In this document: positions 23,721 to 35,324 of the stretch, in pieces
How positions within the stretch are numbered: the first letter of the stretch is position 1
How the letters are laid out: each line of letters starts with the position of its first letter
NCBI GenBank assembly: GCA_036346205.1
Contig: JARFJB010001819.1
Coordinates: forward strand, 1,861,501-1,925,500
Source: Vesta saturnalis
Taxonomy: Eukaryota > Arthropoda > Insecta > Coleoptera > Lampyridae
DNA: 64,000 bases
Direction: 5' to 3'
Program-made: the position numbers and the translations under genes
The notes under the pieces: model-generated
What the model was told of the DNA's origin: nothing
The model's database searches: none
Seen by the model: the letters and a program-made list of their open reading frames with translations, nothing else

Positions 23721-24705
23721 TGCTAATATAGTAATTTAAAAAATCTGAGAACGCCAATTATCCAGCATAAAATTCGTCATTCTATTAGGTCATACAAAAC
23801 AACCTGAGCGCCCATCCAGAAGGGTTAAATCTCGATCATCAAAAATTTATAACGGAAAATATTATTTGCCATAACAACATAAACATTTTCAATATTTTCA
23901 CTTGATCCAACATGTTACAAAAACAATATTTCTACTCTTAAGATGTTCTCCACATAAACCTGGGGTACAGCCTCTTTATCCGAATACAACCATAAAAAGA
24001 CGATATTTTTGACAAAAATTAAAAAACAAAAACTTCCATACGAAAGCGGCGGCCCACAAGGATCGATGCTTGGCGCAGTTTTACAGTATTTGAAATAAAA
24101 TAATAATTTATCGTATACTCCAATATATTTGCAGTGAAGATTTCATAACGTAAACAATCAACGTCTATCTTAAAAAGAACTATAATTAAGCTAATAAAAT
24201 TCAGTTGATTGGTCACCTTCATTTGTTTGTTTTGCCGAAATCGCATTCTTCGCCTAAGTAAGCTTACGACTTAGTCCTTATTTTTCATTTACACCAAAAT
24301 AAGAAAGCAAAGTACGAGCTGGATCTTAAATTTTAAGAACACGTAGACTACGTTAAAGCAAAGCAAAGAAACGAAAGAATGAAACCCATTAATTAGTAGG
24401 CCAAAAAGACCTTAGTGCTACTTCGCTAATCTTAACGTTTTTCTTTTTCAAAACTTTGTAGGTGAACTGCTAAAAGGCGCTGAATTGAACAATTATGGGA
24501 GTAATTAATTTTAATTTAATTAATTCAATTTTAAATAATTTTTGTGTATTGATTTTGTTTTTACTCATGCCATAATAAAGACATGATTTGCATCAATTTG
24601 AACAGTTCTGTATAGAACAAACCAACCTCAAATTAAAAAGTTTCCGTGTTTAGTACCAAGTGGGAGGGGGGCGCTAAAATCAAACATGAATAAATTTTGT
24701 TACTT
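23721..24705. other. Probable intron sequence, unassigned
   Basis: Lies downstream (minus) of the splice donor of the zinc-finger exon. No gene or repeat recognised. Confidence 0.5.
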
Positions 24706-24707
24706 AC

Positions 24708-25373
24708 CAGAAGGGCGGTATTCTCCAGTAGGATTATCGTCAGTTATCTCCGTAATAGTCAAAGGTTCCTTTAACAAACCAGTTTTAATACGTATCTTTG
24801 GAAATTCGTTAGGAGACGGAGATTCATTAGGTGGTTTTGGTTCATTATCAAGTTCAGTAATGATCGGTGTATTTGTCATTTCATCTGAAACATTAGGTGA
24901 TCCACCTTCAATTATTTCATCGGTAAAATTAGGTGAAAAACTAATTTTCGCTGCCTCTTCTAAATTAGCACTTTCGATCATTTCGTCTAACATTTCATTA
25001 TGTTCTTCAAGATTTTCGGCACTAAATGTACCAGAGTCTATTGTATTTTGTTCCGAGTTATCTGTCCCCGTACTTATTTGACTGCTTTCTTCAGTCAAAT
25101 ATTCCGAGGTAAACAGATAACTCGACGTGCCTGTTGGGGAATTAATGATTTCGAAGTTATTATCCTTTTTACTTTTAATTGTTATTTTAATTGGAGCTTG
25201 AGATAGCTTCTGAATCACAACTGTTGGTTGTTTAATATGATGAAGAAGATGTCCGAGTAAATAGCGTTCACTTGTAAAATTTACATTACAATCGAAACAT
25301 CGCAAAATTTCAGATGTATCCACAGGAAGTGAGATTTCTGGGTTGTCTCTCAATGAAGTGCACATGGCGACCC
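24708..25373 (-). CDS. Host gene exon: C2H2 zinc-finger, acidic Ser/Glu-rich protein (N-terminal part)
   Basis: Internal exon with a clean 3' splice site (TTTGTTTCAG before 25373) and 5' splice site (CTG then GTAAGTAAC at 24707). The first ATG (25365) lies 8 bases into the exon, so translation probably starts here with a non-coding exon upstream. The 219 codons are uninterrupted. Residues 23-42 form a classic zinc finger, C-X2-C-X12-H-X3-H (CFDCNVNF then GHLLHH). There follow a KITIKSKK basic patch and a long acidic, Ser/Thr/Glu-rich, probably disordered stretch, then PKIRIKTGLLKEPLTITE near the end. It is likely a nuclear DNA-binding or chromatin regulator; multi-finger proteins such as insect 'relative of woc' come to mind, but I cannot confirm this. 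No other exon is identified in the window. Confidence 0.75.
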
Positions 25374-26979
25374 CTGAAACAAAAGTTTAATTGTATCAAT
25401 TACGTTTTATACATCCATTGTACAATACAATTATGTTTAATGCTACAAACACGTGTAATCGCCATTTTATATTGGCAGGTTTGGTTCAAGACGTCGTAAT
25501 TCAGTTTATATTCCATTCCATTCATTCGTATTTATACGTAACCAATTTATAGGATATTTAATTATGGCATTGTTAACTAATAATTACATCGAACTCGGAT
25601 TATCTAAATCATAAGGAACGTTATTTCAAGGGGATATGAGACAATTATTGCAGTGATAATTTAGAACACATTGGATAAGAATGGTTAGAAATAAAAAAAA
25701 ACAGTTTAATACATAGCAGGAGTTTCATGGTACGGATAACCTCTTGCGTCTGGTTTAAACCTGGCCAATTATAGTAGAAAAGACGCTGTTGATGGAAACA
25801 AAAATTCAGTAAAGAAAGCTAGAGAAAATTTCAATTTCTTATTCAATAAAGATCAAAACATTCATATTTAACTAAAGTACGTAATGCAAAGGTGCTCCAT
25901 TTTGATCAAAATTAAATAATGAAAGTAGCAATTTAGAATACATTTTTCTGAACCAATACTTAAAAAACGTTGGGTCATGGTTTATCTGGACGGAAGCATA
26001 TGATGAAGCTATGAACATCAACAAAAAATACGGGTGTGAGTCCGTGTCTTGTTATAGGTACTACAACCTTCAACCTTAATACAAGCTATTAAAACCATAG
26101 AACCACGGATGTATCTTTAAGCCTAACAGCAGAGACAGTTATCCAGTACTTACCGTCTATGTGCTATAAAATAATCGCGTATTGTGCGTTTTAAAAAAAC
26201 AGTGGAGACTTCGTGGTTTTGCCTATAGTGAACATAAACTACATTTAAAGCTTCCGAGATTTTGTCGAAAATGGCGGTAGAAAGCGGAAAACAAAAATGG
26301 TGTAGGTATACATATATTCGGTACAGTAAAATTCCATGTCTTTATCTTGAGTAACCAAATTATTGCGAATATCACCAAATGAAAAAATGCTCCAATAGAG
26401 AACTGAAAATTTCTTTTGATTTTTGAAAGATTGAAAATTTTGGGTTCGCCATAGTTTTCTTGTATTTTTACCACGGAAACACAAAAGAGTTACGGATATG
26501 GATCAAAGTTTGATTAATATAGTCTAAGCGTGTTTAACATATTTTCGATACCTTCTGTATTGTTCTTATTAAGTTAGCCCGCCATCTTTCAAAAATAAAA
26601 ATAAGGTGTTAAATCCAAAAGCGTTCATATATTTTGACTTCCAAATTTTTGCAAGTCTCAGCACAAATAGACAAATGAAATTATACTATTTTTAATTTAC
26701 TATTAAGGAGAAGAGAGTTGGCACTTTACTCAAGGTCAAATATTTCACATAAACACGACGTGTTAACTCTCTAAAGAAAGGTACAGTTGTCATTGCTAAC
26801 TATCATAATCATTATTACTTTTTTAAAACAAGCATATAGGAAGCAGATAATGCCAATTATCATTCGGTTAATCATTACGTATCCATGCCACAAACTTATC
26901 AAAAGTAATAATTTTTGAATTAATATTTGCTGAGCATTTTTGTAGTTTTTTAGTTGCTAACGTTAAAGCTTAACCTAGT
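25374..26979. other. Probable upstream intron, unassigned
   Basis: No gene or clear repeat. Short frames here lack family features. Confidence 0.5.
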
Positions 26980-27054
26980 GTATTAATCGATAAATGATAA
27001 CTAGATTGGTACTAGTGGAGTTGATCGGCCTATTTCCACAGTTTATGCTTTTTG

Positions 27055-27100
27055 AGCGCGACGTTTCGGAAGCGGACTCTGCTTTCGTCATCAGGCTTAG
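27055..27100 (-). ncRNA. Hammerhead-like ribozyme motif, canonical core
   Basis: On minus: CTGATGA (27094-27088), one extra C, stem GAAAGC/GCTTCC (one mismatch) with loop AGAGTCC, then GAAAC (27066-27062) and GTC, the classical cleavage triplet. The short palindrome ACGT again allows only a dimeric or minimal helix III. GC after GTC can pair with GC before the core to start helix I. Better core than the Penelope-tail copies. Confidence 0.55.
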
Positions 27101-27169
27101 TCCTGAGAAAGACTGTTTTCGCACATGAGTCGAATTCATATGTTATATACAATTTTTTCCCAAGCACTT

Positions 27170-27240
27170 GGCTACTCTTAGATTCGAACCTGGTACCTTT
27201 CACTTAGTAGCCTGACACCTTTGCCACTGAGCCACGGAGT

Positions 27241-27241
<1 letters not shown>
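27170..27241 (-). ncRNA. tRNA-like sequence (tRNA-derived SINE head or tRNA relic)
   Basis: On minus a Pol III A box, TGGCTCAGTGG (about 27234-27224), and B box, GGTTCGAATCT (about 27190-27180), lie about 34 bp apart, with T-arm-like context. The acceptor stem does not close well and no clear anticodon stem is seen, so it is not a functional tRNA gene. A hammerhead-like motif follows about 85 bp downstream on the same strand. Confidence 0.6.

Positions 27242-27246
<5 letters not shown>

Positions 27247-27276
<30 letters not shown>
27247..27276. repeat. (TA)n microsatellite
   Basis: About 30 bp of TA, directly upstream (minus) of the tRNA-like A box. Confidence 0.95.
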
Positions 27277-27280
<4 letters not shown>

Positions 27281-27291
27281 CTTTTTCATGG

Positions 27292-27367
27292 TGGCGCAGA
27301 AGTTTATTGCGCATGTTGCGCAGTAACTTCTTGCGCAGGTGTATTGCGCTTAAGCTCTTCGCGCATT
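27292..27367. repeat. Cluster of TTGCGCA motifs
   Basis: Six GCGC tetramers in 76 bp, mostly as TTGCGCAG or TTGCGCAT, in an otherwise AT-rich setting. Resembles subterminal transposase-binding repeats, but no partner cluster was found nearby. Confidence 0.55.
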
Positions 27368-27777
27368 ATTGGAATCCATATGGGTTTAATTTCTACACTA
27401 GCTTGGCTTATTGGATTTTCAGCTAGTGCGATGTATATGGCTTCTTTGTGTTTTCGACGAGTTGTGTTCTCGTCCTTTGCCACTATCTGTATGTTATTGG
27501 ATGTGGTGGTCTTCGTTCCAGATTGATACTGCTAGTAGTGTTTCACTCCTTTCTGTAGAGGAAGAGCGAGCTACTTTAGTTTCCCTACCATATTCAGCCA
27601 GAATTATGGGTTACTACAATTTATATAACTGGTATGAGCAAGTGTTGAAATAGAACGGATGAGGTCAAGATAGCATCAAAAGATACGGTAATATGTTTTA
27701 TGGGTGCAGATAATCCTAGCATCTCTAACTAGTCGCCCATTGTGTGAATATATGCATGCTCTTGTACAAGGTAGGTG
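27368..27777. other. Unassigned stretch
   Basis: Overlapping frames exist (27221-27526, 27411-27653) but have no family features. Confidence 0.4.
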
Positions 27778-27961
27778 TCAATTTTGATACTTGTCACTGG
27801 AAATAACTCGGGAAATAACCAATACTAGTACACGCACACGTTTTGAGCGTGTGTTTGGGGAACCGAATGTCAATTTTGATACTTGTCACTGGAAATAACT
27901 CGGGAAATAACCAATACTAGTACACGCACACGTTTTGAGCGTGTGTTTGGGGAACCGAATG
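27778..27961. repeat. Perfect 92-bp tandem duplication
   Basis: Units 27778-27869 and 27870-27961 look identical. Each contains a small hairpin, ACACGCACACG / CGTGTGT. Identity implies a recent event or an assembly artefact. Confidence 0.9.
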
Positions 27962-29304
27962 ACGTATCCAGTAATATCGACACTCTCCCCCCTCCACGCA
28001 TTTTAACCTCATTTAAGAATTTCAAATGGTAACTGCTCATGATATATCATGAGAAAGTTATGAACGATGCCAAAATAAACGCATTTTCTTACGTTGTAGA
28101 TAAATAATTTTGTCTTCACATTTTTTGCTTGTTAGTGACAAACGAATCAACATTTAATTTGGTTTGAGTTTTAAATGGTTTATTCCTTGGATAACAGAAA
28201 TGAAATCATTTACCTTTATCGGCAAGAAAATCGTTCTTCTAGAAGGACAACGCCAATTTTCAATGAACAGCATTCCGGTCAAAACATGGGGCATATTTAC
28301 GCGAGTTAGTAGAAAAATTTGCGGAAACGGCGAAAGACGGGTTGCACTAAACACCATGGTTATTGAATGAGACAGCCAATGTGGTAGTAATAATGTTTGT
28401 CAAAACCAAGAAGAGAAATCCGGGCATTCAGATGAATTGGCACAGAGAGCACCCCACAGAATCAAGATTGTACAGGAGATAGGCGATGTCGACTGATGGT
28501 GGACACATATTTTTTTCACTGTTCCTCAAAACATCCATGGGAAATGGTACATTATTGGTTCTTACTTGCGGAATAAAAATTTAAATAGACCGCGACGGAA
28601 AACAGAGTGGAACCCCTAATAAATCGGTTCAAAAATCAAATGGGCACAGATAAAAACCCTTGCTTAAATGAATAGCAGAACCGTCACGCCAAATTATTAC
28701 CTTCCAATAATGTTTGAGTGCCCATTATTGTAACCGAAAGAATTGGAAAAGGGGGATTAAGTGAAAAATCGCGATAATCTTAAGGTTTAACTTCTCTGCA
28801 CTTTTTTCTTGCTGGTGATTTGAAACCGGTGCGTTGAAAACCCCACCGACCTCTCTTGAAGAACTTTACCAACACTTCACCAATTAATACCGAAATACTT
28901 CTCGGGAAACATTTGAAAATGTTAGGAAAGAGTTTGAAGATACTACTACTTAAGGTTGAATTAAAATATTATTGTTGCTTTTTGTTATTTGTTGTTGAAG
29001 AAAACTGGATGGATTTTGGTATCCTCGATAAGATTTTTCGTGAAATCACATACATTGGGTAGTTGCCGTTTGAAATTTTAAACTGAGGTTAGATGATTTC
29101 ATCTTGGTTCCCTTGGTATACCTAAGAAATCACATTTGTGCGATAGTCATTTCTCGTTTTAAAATTGACGCTTCATATGAGAGAGGAAACCCCTGACAAA
29201 ACCTCTTGCATGGCAGACGGTAACGATAATTGAACCCAGTACTTCCCAGTTCAAGATTTTTAAATGCTAGTCGGTTTTTGAATGATTGGTATTTGAATCT
29301 ATCA
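27962..29304. other. Unassigned, about 1.3 kb
   Basis: No gene or repeat recognised before the piggyBac left end. Confidence 0.5.
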
Positions 29305-31553
29305 TTAACCCTAGGATACTGAAGCCTCGTAAAATTTACGACCGGCGAACTTTGTTGCACTATATTGTAAATATCAGGTAATCTACAGTGGTGTAGTACC
29401 TTCCTAATTCTTGTAAATCTACATATTTATCCGTTTTTACGGCCATCTTGGACAATTATAAAATCACAATTCGTGCGTGATCGTAAAATTTACGACGCTG
29501 TAGTATTAAGGAAGGTTACCTTTGAAATATTTTTAGTGCGAGTTGTGTTGCGATTGTTGACTGTATTATTATTACCTATCATCTGAAGAGACTGAAAGCT
29601 CACTGACATTTTTCATTGTTTAATCTGCGTATATTTAGTAATATGTCGTCCTACTCTATGGCAAGGCCTTTGTCTGAGGTCGAAATACAGGAAGAGATTA
29701 GAAAAATTATAAACGGAGAAGATTCTAACTTTGATGATTACAGCGAAAGTGATTGTGAAGTAGGCAATTAGAGGTGGAAAAATCTGATCACGATGTTGAA
29801 AGTGTTAATGAAGTTTTGGATGCGTGTAATTCTCTGGATTGTGAGTACACCGAACAAAATATCTCTGAAGCGAGAAAACGTGTGTTAGATGAACCATAGT
29901 TCAAGTGACGATCTTCCATTGTCAAAAGTGGCTGGAAAATTAAAATATGTAATACAGCCAAAGTCTACACGATTACGAGGAAAAAATGGTTACAAGTGGT
30001 CCGTTAAATTGCCACTGAGATCTAAAAGAACAGCCTCTAGAAATATTATTCATTTTATTCCCGGAAACAAACCAGAAACTCCAAAATATTCTTCAATGGT
30101 AGGCCATTTCTTACATTTTTTCCAAACTCCATCATAAACCAAATCATAGATTATACTAATGAGGAAATTGTCAAGAATTCTCAAAACTATAGTGGAAATT
30201 CGGCACATATTACTATAACAAATGTGTTGGTGCTCTCTGCGGTCAAAAAGGACAATCATTTAAATGCAAGACAAACGTTTGACTCTACCTTATCGGGCTC
30301 ATTCTACAAAGCATGTATGAGTTGCGAACGGTTCAGTTTCTTGATCAATTGTCTTCGATTTGACGATAAAAGATCTAGGAGGGATTGGACGCTACTCGAG
30401 TCCTTTGCACCTACTCGTGACATATGGGAAATATTTAAGCAGATTTGTAGAACTTTTTATACCCCATCAGCTTATCTTACTATCGATGAACAACTATTGA
30501 GTTTTCGTGGGAGATGTCCATTTAGAATGTACATCCCAAGTAAACCTTCCAAGTATGGAATAATGATAGTTATGCTCTGCGATACCAGTACAAAGTTTGT
30601 GATAGACGTCCATACTTGAGGAAAAACACGCCAACAGACGGTTTATCTTTAGCTAACTATTTTGTAAAGAAACTAACCAAATCTGATCTTGGTGGTAATA
30701 GAAACATAACCATGGACAATTGGTTTACTTCTATCGCCTTAGCAGATGAGCTATTATATGATCCCTACATATTAACCATAATAGGAACCTTAAGGAAAAA
30801 TAAGCGCGAAATTCCACCTGAATTGTTAGAAACTAAAGGAAGAAATTCTCAAACATCCATGTTTTGTTTTGATCACAAGAAGACATTAGTTTCTTACATG
30901 CCGAAAAAAATAACAGTTTTAACTGCTATCTACACTATATGAAGGTGCCAAACTTTCAGAAGCAATAGTTACGAGTTATAATGAAACTAAGGGAGGCATT
31001 GATACATTTGATCAACTATGCTCAACGAAAAACTAGAAGATGGCCACTGTGTCTTTTATGAAATGATTAATATCGCATATATTAATGTATTGGTGCAACA
31101 CATACAAGGCGGCCGAAACACCCTTGGAACGATTCCAAATCATAATACACTTAAGCCATGAATTGGCAAAACCGTGGATGGGTCATCGTTTAGGTGTAGT
31201 AAATTTAAGACGTGAACTCCGGGACAGCATTAACAAAATATTGAAGTTGACGCCAACACAAGAAAACATTAACCCTGTACAAAAAAAAACGTATAATATG
31301 CGACATGTGCCCTGGCCAAAAAAAGACGTATGACTAGGTACAATAAGCCAGATTGTGGAGAACATCGTAGAGATGTGTGTGTTACTTGTGCAAAAATTTA
31401 AAACTTTGTGATTAAAAAATATAAAGACATGTGCATTAATAGTTAAGAGAGGTGTGTGATTTTTTTAGACCTTTAGAATAAATATGTGTTTTTAAAAATT
31501 ACGACGCTGCAGTATTAACGTAATAAGGAATCATAGTAGTAGTCATGGGTTAA
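29305..31553 (+). mobile_element. piggyBac-type transposon with TTAA ends
   Basis: Left boundary TTAACCCTAGGATACTG (TTAA 29305-29308). Right boundary, read inverted, TTAACCCATGACTAC (TTAA 31550-31553). Total 2.25 kb. Subterminal direct copies of 'TTACGACGCTG.AGTATTAA' lie at about 29490 and 31500. TTAA target duplication and a CCC start are typical of piggyBac. Confidence 0.85.
29643..31333 (+). pseudogene. piggyBac transposase pseudogene
   Basis: Starts MSSYSMARPLSEVEIQEEI (29643), then an acidic stretch with a TAG at 29770 (EVGN stop). The DDD core is recognisable. First Asp: YLTIDEQLLSFRGRCPF (about 30476-30525). Second: NITMDNWFTSIALADELL (about 30705-30755). Third: ETKGGIDTFDQLCST (about 30985-31030). 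The N-terminal lobe gives NVLVLSAVKKDNHLNARQTF and the C-terminal lobe INIAYINVLV and ELAKPWMGHRL. Breaks lie at about 29770, 29898, 30135, 30617, 30940 and 31090. No complete C-terminal Cys-rich finger was seen, only YNKPDCGEHRRDVCVTC near 31340-31390, which may be its remains. All three catalytic Asp survive although the frame does not. Confidence 0.85.
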
Positions 31554-32879
31554 CTGAGTCAATAAGAACTTGCTTATACATATTGTCCAAATGATAAATG
31601 TTGAATATTATCAATGTAGCTTTTGTGATTTTAATCGATATTGATAGGTTTCTAAATTTATTGCAACAAAATAATATAAAACCCAAATGCTTGCATTATT
31701 TTCTATAATACTCAACGGTAATAATTTGATAATTTAGGAATATCGTTATTTTTTGAAATATCAACCATTATCGATAACATTGGTTTAACCCGTCTACTAA
31801 TAGATAAGAAAAGTTATCAATTTCATCGATAAGAGTAATTGTATATTTTATAATATGAATCAATAGAGTCGGAAAAAGAGGAAACAGGAACCTTAAACCG
31901 AATTTTATGAATTATTAGTGTGAATAGTGCACATGAGCATATTTTTTTATAATCACACTGTAACTACAAATATTATCGATAGATGTAAATAAATAAACCA
32001 AAAAACTTAACAAACACTTATCAATAAAAAATAATTGATATTTCTATTTAACTAACATCACGGAAGAGTATTTTTTTAAATTAGGGGCTTTTCATAACCA
32101 TCACCCTGTATATCTACACGTACAATTAATCGTAGGCATGCTTAATTACACTTAAAATATTTTATACCGAATAAAAATAACTCACTGTATATACACATGC
32201 TAGCTGTTGATAATGTTATAATTACATCATACCCTTCGATAATTCCATTTTTATTTATTTTTTTAATGGATAATATCAACGTATCAATAAATTTCCCAAT
32301 GTTTGTGATAAGCACGAACTGAACCGAATAAAAACCATAAATAGACAAAAAAAAAACTAATTACCTAATTCAAAATTAGTTAATAACGAAAATGCCCCTT
32401 CCACTAATTTAAGTTACCCAACTACCTACGCGGAGCATTCCAATTTTAAATAAAAATACTGTCACATAAATTTATTAAATCCAATTGGGCAATTAATCTT
32501 GATTCATTTAAAACAAATGCAACGCCTCTGACTTTACACATTTAAAATTGTTTTTGGAATGAAACTCACAATTAAGTTTTAATGTTTATATAATTAGGAA
32601 AAACGCAATTTAATTATAATTAGTTTACGAATAGATAACGATGATAAGCACTTTACAATCTAAACGATGGAAAATAACAACTCGAAAGTTGACTAAACTT
32701 ATTTCTAGGCGGTTTGATTAATAGTGGAATTGTACAGAAAAATAAACTTCATACATACTAAATAAATGAGTACAATGAATTATTTGTACTTACACGCATG
32801 GTAAATATTTAGCGCCTATTATAAAAAAAACGGTATAGGTGTTGCAATTATATGCGCACAAATAACTAAAAACACGAAT
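31554..32879. other. Unassigned; several ATCGAT sites
   Basis: No gene. ATCGAT occurs near 31636, 31764, 31828 and 31977, often as TATCGATA-like sites. A CACCCTGTATA motif at about 32102-32112 looks like a lone Tc1-type end. Confidence 0.45.
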
Positions 32880-33220
32880 TCAATGTTTATAAAATGTGTA
32901 CGTGAACGTTTGAAAGTTTCGTTATAGGCGACGATCCGCACTTGTTTCCTACTTTGCTCATGGATCCAAAGGCAACGCGAACGGGCTCGGTCGTGCTCTA
33001 CGGTTACGGGGAACGGGGGCCACAAAATGATCCAATGGTTAGTCATAGGGCTACAGTGGGGACGGCACATGCGCTAGACCTTGAACCATTTGGTACCATG
33101 GCAATGAGGGGAAAACCGATAAGTGAAACTTATGAAACTCCTTTTGTTCGGAGCGAATGCGGGCTTGAAACTTGTTTACGTCGCTTTATATCCTCGCGCA
33201 TAAAGATAGTAATTGCAAAG
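32880..33220. promoter_or_regulatory. GC-elevated island, candidate promoter or first exon
   Basis: Clearly richer in G+C and CpG than its surroundings, non-repetitive, with CCAAT (about 33030) and a TATAAAA (about 32818) on plus at its left edge. It lies upstream (minus) of the zinc-finger exon, whose 5' untranslated exon is missing, so it could be that gene's promoter. Open frames on both strands (32942-33292 plus, 33070-32819 minus) show no known domain. Confidence 0.35.
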
Positions 33221-34199
33221 CAAACGGAATTTATACGGATTACTCGGCTCTTTTTTTATTTACATAAAACTAGACACGTCATCTTCTTTTGAAGAAGCAC
33301 TTATTTTTTGACGTTATCTAATTTAATATCAACAAATGCAATTAAGTAGATTTATGAGAGGCCCGTGTACTGAAGATTTACTTAAATTTGTACGAAACCT
33401 GTCATGTAGCCCATTGCAAATTGTAAACACTTCCGTTCACGTACAAAACATGATTAAAAAATTATCAGTGAGTTCAATCGTGTTTATTGCGGTTAAAAAA
33501 ACCAATGTTTATCTAATTCAATAGCCTACTTTTATCGTACTACTTTTTAAAGTTTTTAAATTATAATTTTAATAATAAATATTTATCTTTAAACAGATAA
33601 ATTATCTAATGAAAATGTTCATTTATGTTAATAATTTACAATGACGAGTTTCAGGTTTAAAAACAACTCAGTTTTAGGTTTGTCTGTCGCTTACATTTCC
33701 AATGTAGTGAATTGAATGGTTCAGGTTAGTCCAAGGATACATAATAATGCTTACGACTTTCTACACCTAACAATTTAATTTACATTTAAAACTGTTTATA
33801 TTAACACACATCATAATGTATACTGTTTATGATTGTAACAAATTGTTATAAAAATTTAAAGCGCAGTGGCGTACTTATTGCAATATTTAATATGCTTATC
33901 AAAGTTCTAAATATTATACAAGCAATGTTCAATTATGACTAAGGATATTATTAAAATGCAGGATATTTATAGCACTTTCAGACATTATTCGAACACCATA
34001 CGTATAACGTAAATTAGAACGTGTCAGAACAATTTTACTCTAGTTTTTTATAACAATAAGCCTTCAATAATTTGAATAATTTTAACCGTACAATGTACGG
34101 AGTAAATACCAGAAAAATTGGTGAGCACGGTCATTCTAAATAATTTCCATTTGATCGAATTATTCATCATATACATTTTCTGTATTACAACGTTGTTAA
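33221..34199. other. Unassigned AT-rich stretch
   Basis: No gene or repeat recognised. Confidence 0.5.
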
Positions 34200-34862
34200 G
34201 TGAGCCTTACAAAATTAGAGTTTTAATTAAGGAATTTCTCAAATACCTTATCTAGTTCTGCTTAGATAAGATATGACTCATCTATTTATTAACCAACCCT
34301 AAAATTAGTCATTATTTGTTATAAATCAATGGATAATTGAATGTAATTAAAAATATAGGGTTGGAAAGTAAAAATTCCAAATTTTCCAGTACTATGTTAA
34401 TTAAACGTTTCACGAGAATGAAAACTTTCACGACTTACCTTATCATTTTGGGCTACAGTCGTGCATTTAGAAACATATTTTACAAGCTTGAATACCAATT
34501 ACAGCTATCGTCAATTAAAACAATAAAAACTTGTAAATTTTACTTTAAATATACGGCATTGACCCAAAAAGTATTTTTAATTAATTAAACGATTGAATAT
34601 AATTGTCTGGTTACTTCCGGTTATGTCTGAAATGTAACTATAGTATGCAGTGTGTCTGCCCAATATAAGGAATCTGGAAAGCTTATGGGATAGAAAACCA
34701 AAATTTTTTGAAATGGTATTTATTGTTTCCTGGATTAGTTTTGAAGAGTTATAAAAAAAAACACAATTTCATTGACATTTAGCGTCAACAAATTTGGTCC
34801 GACGTTTCACTCCTGAGTAAACATCATCAGGTTTCATTTTTATCTTCCAGCCTACACTTGAG
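34200..34862. repeat. Dispersed composite repeat, minus orientation
   Basis: Inverted relative of 17206-17645 (34200-34740) followed by the satellite-unit tail (ACGTTTCACTCCTGAGTAA near 34801). It abuts the pogo-type element on its right. Confidence 0.7.
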
Positions 34863-35324
34863 TTGAGGGTATTAGCGCAGTCCGGAAAATAGCGCAGATT
34901 TAATTCTCTAAAAACCTATGACTCTTGACAACACCGCTTTATCGCCCAAAGAGGGGTTTAGGGAAACACCGATCGGTGCATTACCAACTGTCAGTGCGAA
35001 CACGTGTGTTTAAAATAGATTTTTTGTCAAATTACGTGAAAAAAGTTTTTTCTACAGGATATTTGTTTCAGTAATTTAGTGGTAAGTACCCTTCTAGAGT
35101 TAGTACAATCCTAATTACAATTAAACTATTTCCTTGTGCTTTAGAACCAACCTGTTTCATATCATAATTTTGTATCAGATTGTAGTTATCGGCGTTCGAA
35201 AAAAATGGCGTCATCGGAGAAATAGTCCAGGTGTCGTGTCGGGGCATTAGCACATATGCGCTATTAGCCCGACATTATGCGCTATTATCTCGATATTTTC
35301 AAATAATTTTAGGGCATTTTTCTT

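Noticed and set aside
24686..25081. 131-codon frame on plus
   Set aside because: Shadow of the zinc-finger exon on minus, which has splice sites and a zinc-finger motif.
32942..33292. 116-codon frame on plus in the GC-elevated island
   Set aside because: GC-rich DNA opens frames by chance on both strands here; no known domain or start context. Kept only as a candidate regulatory region.
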